Source: Sphingopyxis sp. (GTDB lineage: Bacteria > Pseudomonadota > Alphaproteobacteria > Sphingomonadales > Sphingomonadaceae). Taken from it: a DNA stretch of 64,000 nucleotides. The stretch spans positions 113,958 through 177,957 of the forward strand of contig JAEMRT010000001.1 in the NCBI GenBank assembly GCA_016463225.1. Reading direction: 5' to 3'. The notes beneath the pieces are model-generated. The model had not been told where the DNA came from. It did no database searches and saw only the letters and a list, made by a program, of their open reading frames with translations. Numbering within the stretch: the first letter of the stretch is position 1; every line of letters begins with the position of its first letter. Below are positions 23,595-31,994 of this stretch, piece after piece. The position numbers were made by a program, and so were the translations under genes.

Positions 23595-26500
23595 TCAGAA
23601 CTTTACACGTGCCCCGAACTGGAAGCGACGGTCGACGCGGCTCCACGCCGAATCGAAATATTTGGCCGCCGCCCCCGGGGTCTGCGGGGAGTCGCCGAAC
23701 ACCTGCTGTTCATAGACCGTCGTGGTGTTGAGCAGGTTGGTTCCGTCGACCGAAAGCTCCAGCCACTTCGTCGGCGAGAAGCGCAGCGACGCATCGAGGA
23801 AGCCCGCCGCCTTCTGGAACACCGGCAAACCGATGCAGCAGTCGAGGTTCTGCGTCAGATAACGCGACCGCCAATTATAGGCGACACGCAGCCCGACCGG
23901 CCCCTTTTCATACAATCCGACAAGGTTGAACGTGTGTTTCGAGATCCCGGCAAGCCGGTGCGAGTCGAGGACAAAACCGGAGCCGCCCAGCGACTGCTGT
24001 CCCGCGCCGAACGCGCCCACATCGCCGCTGGACGACGCGGTGAACAGGTTCGAGTTGTTGATCCCCGATTGGTGCACATAGGTGTAGTTCGCTTGCATGC
24101 CGAGGCCACTCAAAAGGCCGGGCAGGAAGTCGAAGAAGGTCTGGTAGGCCAGTTCGCCGCCCCATATTTCGCCGCCCTTCCGGACGTTGCTCGGCCCGCT
24201 GATCTGCACCGTTTGGGTCGATGCCCCGTTGGGCACGTCGCGCCCGAACTGGCCAAAGGAGATCGCATTGGTCAGCTTCTTGTAGAAGATGCCGGCGGTC
24301 AGCGAGCTGTTGGATCCCATATAGCGTTCGAACGTCAGATCGAACTGGTCGGCGCGCAGCGGCTTGAGCGCCGCGTTGCCCGAATTGGCGAGGAACACGA
24401 AATTATAGCCGGTGATGGCCCCGGCCGCGTTGCGGACGATATAGGGCGAGTCAGCCGTCGTGTTGATGATCGGCGCATTGATCGCGAGCGTGTTGCGCAG
24501 GAAGCCCATCTGCGGCCGCGAGATCGCCCGCGAATAGGCGAAGCGCACGAAGGTCTTGTCGTCGAATCCGAAACGCAGGTTGAGGCTGGGAAGCCAGTCG
24601 GTGCGCGTCGTCTTGTATTTGTCCTCCGCTGCGGCGCCGTTGGCAAACGCGATGATCTCGGGCGTCAGATAGCAACGCGGGTTGACGACATTGTTGCCCG
24701 TCAGCGGCGTGTTGCACGGCACCAGATTGTCGAAGATGTTCGTGGCGGGAAAGGCTACGCTGCCGCTACTCGCGATCTTCGTGCGCACCACGCGCAGGCC
24801 GACATTGCCCTGCAGGTTGACGCTGCCGAGCATCAGTTTGTCACCGCCACCGAACTTGATCATCGCATAGGCCGCCTGGGTCTGTTCGCGAACGCGAAAC
24901 TTTTCGCCAGGTGTGAAGCATTCGTCGACAGTCGCCTCGGGGCGATCGCAGATCGCGGTATAGCCCGAGCCGAGCGGTGATCCCGTGGTCGCACCGCTCA
25001 GCGAGTCGATCAGGCGCGGAAAATCGCGAAGCGTATCGCGGTTGAGAAAGACGAGCGGCCCGTTGGGATAGGCGCTGCCGTTATAAAAATTGCCGAGGCT
25101 CTGCGATTCCCAGATGCCCTCGCCATAGCCCTGGAATGGCACATGGCCGGCATTGCCGCCGCAATTGCCCGTATTGGTCGGATAGGCACCGCCCGTCGTA
25201 TTGTCGGCGTTGAAACCCGGGCCGTTGCAGTTCCAGCTGGCAGCGATCGGCGTCCAGTTGAACGTCGAATAGCGCACCGTCTGCTTGCGGTCGGCGTAGC
25301 GCACGCCGACCTTCAGCGAGTCGAGCCAGTCGCTTTCCGGGAAATCATATTCGACGTCGCCGCGCAGCGCGAGTTCGTTTGCGTCATTGTCCTCGACATG
25401 GCCCTGAATGAACGGAATCCAGTAATTGTGCGGATTGGCGAGGCCGCCCGCCGCATAATTGACGTTCGACCCCGGAAGCAACGTCACTTGCGGCGTGCCG
25501 TCACCGTTCACACTATAATCGTAATTGGCCATCGATCCGGTCGCGACCAATATGTCGTTATTATAGGTCGACGCATCGATATATTGCGCGTCGACATCGA
25601 AATGCAGCCGGTCGCTCGCATCCCAGCTGATATTGGCCGACAGATCGCGAGTGCCTTCGCGATGATCGAAATTGCGCGCTTCGTTCTGGAAATAGAGCCC
25701 GTCGCGCTGCGTTGCGCAGGCGCCGCCCGGGCCGGGCCCGCAATAGTTGACGAACGGCTGGCCCGGCACCGCCGAACCCGCGTTGATCGCGGCCTGCACG
25801 CTCTCGGTCGTCCCGCTGAAACTGCCATGCGGCTGGGTCAGCAGCCCGCCGGTCAGCATGCCGTCGGGACCGAAGGTCAGCCCACTGCTTCCGACCAGAA
25901 CCGATCCCGTGCGGGGATTATAGGCACGCGTGCCGAAATAATTGCCGTCGAGAATGGCGTGGCTGGCGCGTTCGAGCCAGGCATTGGTGTAATGCGAGTC
26001 GATATATTGAATCGTCGCGCGCAGGCTGCCCGAATTATTTTCATATTGCAGTGCGCCCGCAATGCCGCGCCGCTTGCGGTCATAGTCGACCTGCGAATAG
26101 CGGATGCCGTCGGGCGCATAGGCCCAGCCCGATCCTCCGAACGGATTGGCGGTACAGGGCAGGCTGCCATCGCTGTTCGGAGTGGCGCGCACGACGCCAT
26201 CGGCGCCCACCGTGCCAAAACCTGCCGAACAATAGGTATCGATCTTGTCCATGATCACGCTCTCGGTCCGCGTGACGACATGGCTTTGCGCATAGCTGGC
26301 GAGGATACCGAAGCGGCCGATCGCCGTGTCCCAGGTGTTGCTGATCAGCCCGGAGAATTCGGGCGTCCAACGCCCCGAACGATCGCCATAGTTTATCCGG
26401 ACGGTGCCGGTGACAACGAGCCCCTTCTGGTCGAACGGCACGCGCGTCCGCAGGTCGACAGAGCCGGCGATGCCGCCCTCGATCAGGTCCGCGGTCTGGT

Positions 26501-26978
26501 TCTTGTAGACGTCGATGCCGGCGAGCAGCTCGGGCGCGATATCGTTGAACTGCAATCCGCGCGCGGCATCGGCGGAGAAGCTGTCGCGACCGTTGATTTC
26601 GGTGCGAACATTGGTCAGGCCGCGGATGAGCACATCGGTCGGCTCACCTGACGGGTGTGTCGAGTCATCGGCCGATTGCAGGCGGTTGACCGTAATGCCC
26701 GGAATGCGCTGCAGCGCCTCGGCCGCCGACTTGTCGGGAAAGGCCCCGATATCGGTCGCGGTCACGGAATCGACCACGGTCAGCGCGTCGCGCTTGCGGC
26801 CCGCTGCGTCCTCCAGCGCGGCGCGCACGCCAGTGACGACAATCTCGTCATTGCCCGAACCGCCTTCCGAGGGCGCGTCCTGAGCAAATGCGGGCGCCGC
26901 CGCGAGCGCCATCACCGACAGCGAGACGCCGCCCAGCAAGCGACCGCCACAAGTCTTCGTGAAACTGTTGAGCCTCAT
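23595..26978 (-). CDS. TonB-dependent receptor (large, sphingomonad carbohydrate type)
   Basis: This 1127-residue outer-membrane receptor has a signal peptide ending AAAPAFAQ, a TonB-box-like NDEIVVTGVRAALEDA, a plug domain (AEALQRIPGITVNR, DVLIRGLTNVRTEING) and a long beta-barrel ending in GARVKF with terminal Phe. The length and plug type (TIGR01782-like) are typical of receptors for oligosaccharides in this family. GGGGAG precedes ATG 26978. An ATGCAAA/TTTGCAT palindrome about 235 bases upstream suggests LacI control. Confidence 0.92.
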   Translation of the reverse strand: MRLNSFTKTCGGRLLGGVSLSVMALAAAPAFAQDAPSEGGSGNDEIVVTGVRAALEDAAGRKRDALTVVDSVTATDIGAFPDKSAAEALQRIPGITVNRLQSADDSTHPSGEPTDVLIRGLTNVRTEINGRDSFSADAARGLQFNDIAPELLAGIDVYKNQTADLIEGGIAGSVDLRTRVPFDQKGLVVTGTVRINYGDRSGRWTPEFSGLISNTWDTAIGRFGILASYAQSHVVTRTESVIMDKIDTYCSAGFGTVGADGVVRATPNSDGSLPCTANPFGGSGWAYAPDGIRYSQVDYDRKRRGIAGALQYENNSGSLRATIQYIDSHYTNAWLERASHAILDGNYFGTRAYNPRTGSVLVGSSGLTFGPDGMLTGGLLTQPHGSFSGTTESVQAAINAGSAVPGQPFVNYCGPGPGGACATQRDGLYFQNEARNFDHREGTRDLSANISWDASDRLHFDVDAQYIDASTYNNDILVATGSMANYDYSVNGDGTPQVTLLPGSNVNYAAGGLANPHNYWIPFIQGHVEDNDANELALRGDVEYDFPESDWLDSLKVGVRYADRKQTVRYSTFNWTPIAASWNCNGPGFNADNTTGGAYPTNTGNCGGNAGHVPFQGYGEGIWESQSLGNFYNGSAYPNGPLVFLNRDTLRDFPRLIDSLSGATTGSPLGSGYTAICDRPEATVDECFTPGEKFRVREQTQAAYAMIKFGGGDKLMLGSVNLQGNVGLRVVRTKIASSGSVAFPATNIFDNLVPCNTPLTGNNVVNPRCYLTPEIIAFANGAAAEDKYKTTRTDWLPSLNLRFGFDDKTFVRFAYSRAISRPQMGFLRNTLAINAPIINTTADSPYIVRNAAGAITGYNFVFLANSGNAALKPLRADQFDLTFERYMGSNSSLTAGIFYKKLTNAISFGQFGRDVPNGASTQTVQISGPSNVRKGGEIWGGELAYQTFFDFLPGLLSGLGMQANYTYVHQSGINNSNLFTASSSGDVGAFGAGQQSLGGSGFVLDSHRLAGISKHTFNLVGLYEKGPVGLRVAYNWRSRYLTQNLDCCIGLPVFQKAAGFLDASLRFSPTKWLELSVDGTNLLNTTTVYEQQVFGDSPQTPGAAAKYFDSAWSRVDRRFQFGARVKF

Positions 26979-27211
26979 CGTTCTCCCCTTCCCATGTCCG
27001 CCCCTTGTCCGGGACTCTTCGCGGATGCGATCCGGCTTGCCGTTCGATCCTTTTGCACAATTTTGCGTATTATTGCAGAAATGGCAAGCCCGATTATTCG
27101 GCGGGCAGGATTCTCAAAGAAGCCATATATTACAATAGCATAACAGATTTTCACTATCCGTTAGCCACTGACGATCCCGCACATGGCATACGTTTGCACA
27201 ACGGTATTTCT

Positions 27212-27227
27212 ATGCAAACTTTTGCAT
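27212..27227. promoter_or_regulatory. LacI-type operator upstream of the TonB receptor
   Basis: ATGCAAA-CT-TTTGCAT is a perfect inverted repeat lying directly after the MFS stop codon, upstream of the receptor gene. A further TTTTGCACAATTTTGCG stretch lies nearer the receptor start. The arms match the site at the MFS start codon. Confidence 0.65.
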
Positions 27228-28732
27228 TAGCTGTCAGACTCGCTGACAAACAGGGCTGCCAAGGCCGCAACGGCAAGAAAGGCTGCAGCCACTCCCAGCG
27301 CTGACGCGGGATCGCCATCGAAAAGCCGAGTGACGAGCGGCCCGAGACACACGGCTGCGACAAGCTGCGGAATGACGAGAAAGACATTGTGGATGCCAAG
27401 ATAGACCCCGACCTTCTCACGCCGCACCGCATTGACGATAATTGCATAGGGAAGCGACAGGATCGCCGCCCAGCCGAGCCCAAGACCGAGCGACGTCAGC
27501 CAGAGCCAGCGCGCATCGGCGATCAGCACGAAACCCGCCATCCCTCCCGCGGCGGCAAGCAGGCAAGCGGCATAGGTTGCGCGCGCACCGATGCGCCTCG
27601 CCACGGCCGGGAGGAAGAGCGCGGAAACCGCGGCAACGCCATTATATCCTGCAAAGAGGACCCCCACCCAGTCGGCGGCCGCGTTGAAGGCGGCAGATGC
27701 GGGATCGGCGCTCCCGAAATGGCGGCGTGCGACCGCGGGCACGGCATAGATCCACATTGCAAAAAGGCCGAGCCAAGTGAAGAATTGAACGATAGCGAGA
27801 CGGCTGAGCGCGGCGGGCATCGACAGGAAATCCTCGACGATCTCGAGCAGGCCAAGCGACGCATCGCCGCGCGCCTGCCGCCGCGTTGCCGCCGCATGCG
27901 CTAGTCCGACGATCAGTGCTGCGGCAGCGAGAACGAATATCTCCCATTGCCAGCCTAGCGCCGTCGCCGTCACGAGTAGCAGGGCGCCGAATGTCGCCAG
28001 CGGCCATCCGAAACGGCGCACCGGCCTTGCTTCCGCGACAGCCGGAGTTCCGCCGCTTACCCGGGGCAACTCGCGCGTCGAAATGACGGTCCACAGAACC
28101 GACACGAGCAGACACGCACTACCGATATAGAATGCGTAGCGCACCGCTGCCGGAAGTCTGCCTGCCGCAGCGGTGCCCGATACGCCGAACCAGTTGACCA
28201 GCATCCATGGCAGTGATGAGGCGAAGACGGCACCGATGCCGATGAAGAAGACCTGGATCGCATAGCCTCGCGCACGCTGCGCTTCGGGGAGATTGTCGGC
28301 GACGAGCGCGCGTGAGGGATCCATGGCGACATTGATCGACGCGGTCAGCAGCCACAGCGCGCCGATCGCCGCCCATAAGGTTGGCGCGTTGGGCATGACC
28401 AGCAAGGCGAGCGCGGTGACGAGCCCACCCCCGAGCAGGAAGGGGCGGCGCCGCCCGAAGCGCGACCGCGAGTGGTCCGACAGATGGCCGACGATCGGCT
28501 GGACGATCAGCCCGGTGATCGGCCCCGCGATCCACAAGAGCGGGAGTTCGGCGACATCAGCGCCGAGCGCCTGGAAGATGCGGCTGGTGTTGGCGTTCTG
28601 CAGCCCCCAGACAATCTGGATGCCGAACAGTGCAAAGCACATGCTCCAGATTTGCATAGGCGATGTCGTTGGCGGTTGTCTTTCGACGCTTTCCGAACCT
28701 TTCGGACCGCCTATCGCATGCAAATCTTGCAT
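27227..28732 (-). CDS. MFS transporter, SLC45/disaccharide type
   Basis: This 501-residue, 12-TM transporter resembles the maltose/sucrose:H+ symporters (SLC45/GPH-like). Key stretches are FALFGIQIVWGLQNANTSRI in TM1, PIVGHLSDHSRSRFGRRRPF in loop 2-3, and IDPS-type MDPSRALVADNLPEAQRARG. GGAGGGG precedes ATG 28732; the first five codons form a palindromic operator. It is divergent from the LacI gene and heads the leftward carbohydrate genes. Confidence 0.87.
   Translation of the reverse strand: MQDLHAIGGPKGSESVERQPPTTSPMQIWSMCFALFGIQIVWGLQNANTSRIFQALGADVAELPLLWIAGPITGLIVQPIVGHLSDHSRSRFGRRRPFLLGGGLVTALALLVMPNAPTLWAAIGALWLLTASINVAMDPSRALVADNLPEAQRARGYAIQVFFIGIGAVFASSLPWMLVNWFGVSGTAAAGRLPAAVRYAFYIGSACLLVSVLWTVISTRELPRVSGGTPAVAEARPVRRFGWPLATFGALLLVTATALGWQWEIFVLAAAALIVGLAHAAATRRQARGDASLGLLEIVEDFLSMPAALSRLAIVQFFTWLGLFAMWIYAVPAVARRHFGSADPASAAFNAAADWVGVLFAGYNGVAAVSALFLPAVARRIGARATYAACLLAAAGGMAGFVLIADARWLWLTSLGLGLGWAAILSLPYAIIVNAVRREKVGVYLGIHNVFLVIPQLVAAVCLGPLVTRLFDGDPASALGVAAAFLAVAALAALFVSESDS
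28718..28732. promoter_or_regulatory. LacI-type operator overlapping the MFS start codon
   Basis: ATGCAA-ATC-TTGCAT is a perfect inverted repeat whose right arm contains the MFS ATG on the reverse strand. Repressor bound here would block MFS transcription elongation or initiation and lies 55 bases from the lacI-type gene. Confidence 0.65.
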
Positions 28733-28787
28733 ACCCCTCCCCTGATTGTGCTAACGGTCTGGCGTCGTCGAACACGGATAGGCCCTT

Positions 28788-29792
28788 ATGAGCACTAACA
28801 ATACGAGATTGGAAGACCTGGCGAGGTTGGCCGGCGTCTCGATTTCGACGGTTTCGCGCGCGCTAAACGATCACCCGCTCATCAGCCTCACGACCAAGAA
28901 GAAGGTGTGGGCGCTCGCGCGCGAACATAATTACCCATTCCGCTCGTCCATGCCGGCTGCGCCCATTGGTGCGGAAGGGTCGATCGTCGTCGTCACGCCG
29001 CATATGCAGGGCCGTCCACTGCCCTTGTCGCACCCGTTCTTTCTCGAGCTCCTTGCCAGCATTGGCGAGGCAGCGCGAGCGCGCGACTGCGACTTTACCG
29101 TCAGCCACACGGCGCCACGCGACTTCGACGATCTGATGACGGTTATGAACAGCGGCCGCGCCAGCGGCGTGATTTTTCTCGGCCAGTCGATGCTGCATGA
29201 CGGGTTCAACCGGCTTGCCGAGGCGAGCAACAAGTTCGTGGTGTGGGGCGCCCATTTGCCGGGGCAGAAATATCCTTCGGTCGGCTCGGACAATGTCATG
29301 GGGGGCCGCCGTGCGACGATGCACCTCGCGCGCCTCGGCCGAAAGGCGATCGCTTTCGTCGGATCGAACGATCCCGAGGCGATGCAGAGGCGGCAAGGCT
29401 ATCTCGAGGCACTCGAGGCGAACGGCCTGGAGGCCGAACCGGCGCTCGACATACGCGTCGATTTCGGCTTCGAGTCCGCGGAGCGAGCGCTAAACCAACT
29501 TCTTTCGCGTCGGCGCAAGCTCGACGGCATTGTCGCATCGAGCGATCTCATTGCGCTCGGCGCGATCCGTGCCCTGCGCAAGGCCAATCTGTCGGTACCT
29601 AAAGATGTGTCGGTAACGGGCTATGACGATATGCTGCTCGCACGGCTCAGCACGCCGGCATTGACAACCATCCAGCAGGATACGCTGGAGGCAGGCCGAC
29701 GGCTCGTTGCCCAGGTCATGGACCCGAATGCCGAGCAATATCTTGATTATCTGCCGACACATCTGATTGTCCGCGAATCCTGCGGCGCCTAG
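28788..29792 (+). CDS. LacI-family transcriptional regulator
   Basis: This 334-residue regulator has the N-terminal LacI HTH and hinge (RLEDLARLAGVSISTVSRAL, residues about 7-26) and a periplasmic-binding-protein-like sensor domain (RRATMHLARLGRKAIAFVGS, then GIVASSDLIALGAIRAL and SVTGYDDM). It is divergent from the MFS gene. The ATGCAA/TTGCAT inverted repeats at 28718 and 27212 are the likely operators. The ligand is probably a di- or oligosaccharide. Confidence 0.9.
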   Translation: MSTNNTRLEDLARLAGVSISTVSRALNDHPLISLTTKKKVWALAREHNYPFRSSMPAAPIGAEGSIVVVTPHMQGRPLPLSHPFFLELLASIGEAARARDCDFTVSHTAPRDFDDLMTVMNSGRASGVIFLGQSMLHDGFNRLAEASNKFVVWGAHLPGQKYPSVGSDNVMGGRRATMHLARLGRKAIAFVGSNDPEAMQRRQGYLEALEANGLEAEPALDIRVDFGFESAERALNQLLSRRRKLDGIVASSDLIALGAIRALRKANLSVPKDVSVTGYDDMLLARLSTPALTTIQQDTLEAGRRLVAQVMDPNAEQYLDYLPTHLIVRESCGA

Positions 29793-29941
29793 TGCGCGTC
29801 GACCGTAAAGCTGTCGTTCTGTGGCCGATTTCAGTCCGGCGGGTTTCAGGCGTAAAATCTGCGATAGCTGCCATTCAGTCGTATAGCAGGAAACCCGCAT
29901 GGGAGTGATCCCGTTCTGTTTGGCCTTGGCTCGCCTGCCGG

Positions 29942-30715
29942 TTATTTCGTCGTGTACCCCCCGTTGACGAGGATGGTCTGGCCCGTCATCCACCAGCCGT
30001 CGGACACGAGGAAGCGGATGAAGGGCACGATATCATCGATGTCCGTGAGACCGGTCTTGGAGAAGTCCGAGAGCGCCGCCGCCGTCTTGTGGTAAGCAAC
30101 CGCATCCGCGCCTTCAGCCGGATAGAAGAACGGCGTGTCCATCGGACCGGGGCCGATCGCCGTCACTGAGATACCGCGCTCGCCGAATTCCTTCGACGCC
30201 GCGCGCGTGAAATGTTCGACCGGGGCCTTGGTGCCCGCATAGGCTGCATAGAAGGGTGTGAACGCGCCGAGCAGGGACGTCACGACGTTGCAGATCTTGC
30301 CGTTGTCGTTGAGGTGTTTGCCAGCCTCCTTGATGAAGAAGAAGGCGGACTTGGAGTTCACTGCGGTTGCCTCGTCATACTCGGCCTCCGAAATCTCAAT
30401 GATCGGCTTCTTAATCACCTTGCCCACCGTGTTGATGGCGATGTCGAGACCGCCCATCGCCGCCTTGGCGTCCGTGAACAGCTTTTCGACCGCGTCAGCA
30501 GTAGTAAGATCGGCTTGGAAGGCGAAGGCATCCGTCCCGGTCGCTTTGATCGCGGCCACTGTTTCATCGGCCGCTGCCTTCGTTGCACTCGTGTTGTAGT
30601 GAACGGCGACCGCTTTCGCGCCCGCCTTGGCCAGATCCCGTGCAATCAACCCGCCGAGGTTTTTCGCGCCACCGGCGATGAGAACGGTTTTTCCCTTAAT
30701 GCTGTGATCGGCCAT
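29942..30715 (-). CDS. SDR-family oxidoreductase
   Basis: This 257-residue short-chain dehydrogenase has the NAD(P) motif in altered form, IAGGAKNLGGLIARDLA (residues about 14-30), an active-site region NVVTSLLGAFTPFYAAYAGTKA containing Y-x-x-x-K, and a C-terminal TGQTILVNGGYTT. AGGAGA precedes ATG 30715. It is divergent from an AraC regulator across 149 bases, which probably controls it. The substrate is not evident. Confidence 0.88.
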   Translation of the reverse strand: MADHSIKGKTVLIAGGAKNLGGLIARDLAKAGAKAVAVHYNTSATKAAADETVAAIKATGTDAFAFQADLTTADAVEKLFTDAKAAMGGLDIAINTVGKVIKKPIIEISEAEYDEATAVNSKSAFFFIKEAGKHLNDNGKICNVVTSLLGAFTPFYAAYAGTKAPVEHFTRAASKEFGERGISVTAIGPGPMDTPFFYPAEGADAVAYHKTAAALSDFSKTGLTDIDDIVPFIRFLVSDGWWMTGQTILVNGGYTTK

Positions 30716-30864
30716 GCGCGTATCTCCTGCTCGGCTTTCGGCCGTCGATCCGGGACGGCCTTACTGGACCCCGAATATGGTGTTAATGCTTTATCCGCTT
30801 CCCAATTCCGGACGACTTTCGTAATCTGGCAACCTGCTCCACGCCGTTCTGAATAGGTGGTGAA

Positions 30865-31731
30865 TTGGAAGACATGCCCTTGCAGGCTTGGGATGGCGTG
30901 CGGCCGCGTCTGAAGCGCGCCGTGGTCACGTACAACGAAGCCCAGATCGGCCAGTTAGGAATTATCGCTGCCTCGGAAAATCTCACCGAGCCAACCGATT
31001 GGTTCTTTGCCGAAGACAACCATAAAATTGTGATCCATCTCGATGGCAAGCTGGATCGGATGGAATGTTCATTTTCGGTCGGCCCGTCCGGTCCTACCCT
31101 CCCCAAACGCGGCGACATATGGATCATCCCAGCCGGGTGCCGTTATGCCGCGCTCGCTCAAGGCGAACGGGCTCAGTTCGTGGAACTGACTGTGCCGACA
31201 GTGCTGCTGGCCGATGCAGCTTTGGCCGCCCGAGTGGGATATCGCGACGATTTTCTGTTTGGCGCGGCGTCCCGGCTTTACGATCTGATGGAGCACCCGC
31301 AGGACGAGATTGCCGGCATGGCAGTACAGGCGATCTCCACCGCGCTGAGCGCGCATTTGCTCGACCGTTTCAGGATCACAAAGCCTTCCACGCGAAAACA
31401 CAGGCTTTCAGAAAAAGACCGGTCTTTGCTGGGCGAAGCAATCAAAAGCCAACTCGATGCGCGCCATTCGCTCGGGGCCCTCGCTGCACTTGTCGACATG
31501 GACGTCCGGCAATTTACGGACGCTTTCCGGGAAGCTTTTGGACTTACACCATGGCAATATGTAGTGCGCGCGCGACTGGACAATGCTGCCCAACGCCTGG
31601 TCCAGTCCGATGCAGCGGTCACGGAGATAGCCCTTTCGGCCGGTTTCGCTACCCCGAGCCATTTCGCTACTACCTTCACCCGGCATTTCGGTGTTTCGCC
31701 TTCCCGCTATCGATCTCTCATGGAAAGCTAA
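30865..31731 (+). CDS. AraC-family transcriptional regulator
   Basis: The 288-residue protein ends in the two-HTH AraC domain: LGALAALVDMDVRQFTDAFRE then GLTPWQYVVRARLDNA, and VTEIALSAGFATPSHFATTF with FGVSPSRYRSL. The N-terminal part is a cupin-like sensor. TTG 30865 has AGGTGG just upstream; ATG 30874 is an alternative. It probably regulates the divergent SDR gene. Confidence 0.85.
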   Translation: MEDMPLQAWDGVRPRLKRAVVTYNEAQIGQLGIIAASENLTEPTDWFFAEDNHKIVIHLDGKLDRMECSFSVGPSGPTLPKRGDIWIIPAGCRYAALAQGERAQFVELTVPTVLLADAALAARVGYRDDFLFGAASRLYDLMEHPQDEIAGMAVQAISTALSAHLLDRFRITKPSTRKHRLSEKDRSLLGEAIKSQLDARHSLGALAALVDMDVRQFTDAFREAFGLTPWQYVVRARLDNAAQRLVQSDAAVTEIALSAGFATPSHFATTFTRHFGVSPSRYRSLMES

Positions 31732-31772
31732 TGGTCCCAGTCGGGCCGCCGTGCGGATTTATAAACCAGCAA

Positions 31773-31804
31773 TTCTGGCCGATTGCAGACTGTCGGCTTT
31801 CATG
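31773..31804. repeat. Intergenic repeat copy C
   Basis: TTCTGGCCGATTGCAGACTG followed by TCGGCTTTCATG. It lies in the 263-base spacer between the AraC gene and the LuxR-type gene, which otherwise shows only A+T-rich sequence. Confidence 0.55.
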
Positions 31805-31994
31805 CCTGAATCGTTAAAAGAGGACGTTGGTTGTCGGCGTTCCGCTACGACGAGAACAGACCGGTCGGCGATAGTCTGCTCTTGTCCGATTTGGACAGTA
31901 GCAGACTTTCATGTTGCAAGATTCTTTACTCAAGAGTTTCACTCTGGATCGCCTTTATGCCAATTATTTCATTCGAAGTAATACTATAAATTCG

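Noticed and set aside
22257..24980. 907-codon rightward open frame
   Set aside because: It is antisense to the halogenase and TonB receptor genes and has Arg/His-rich low-quality composition; high G+C makes long shadow frames common.
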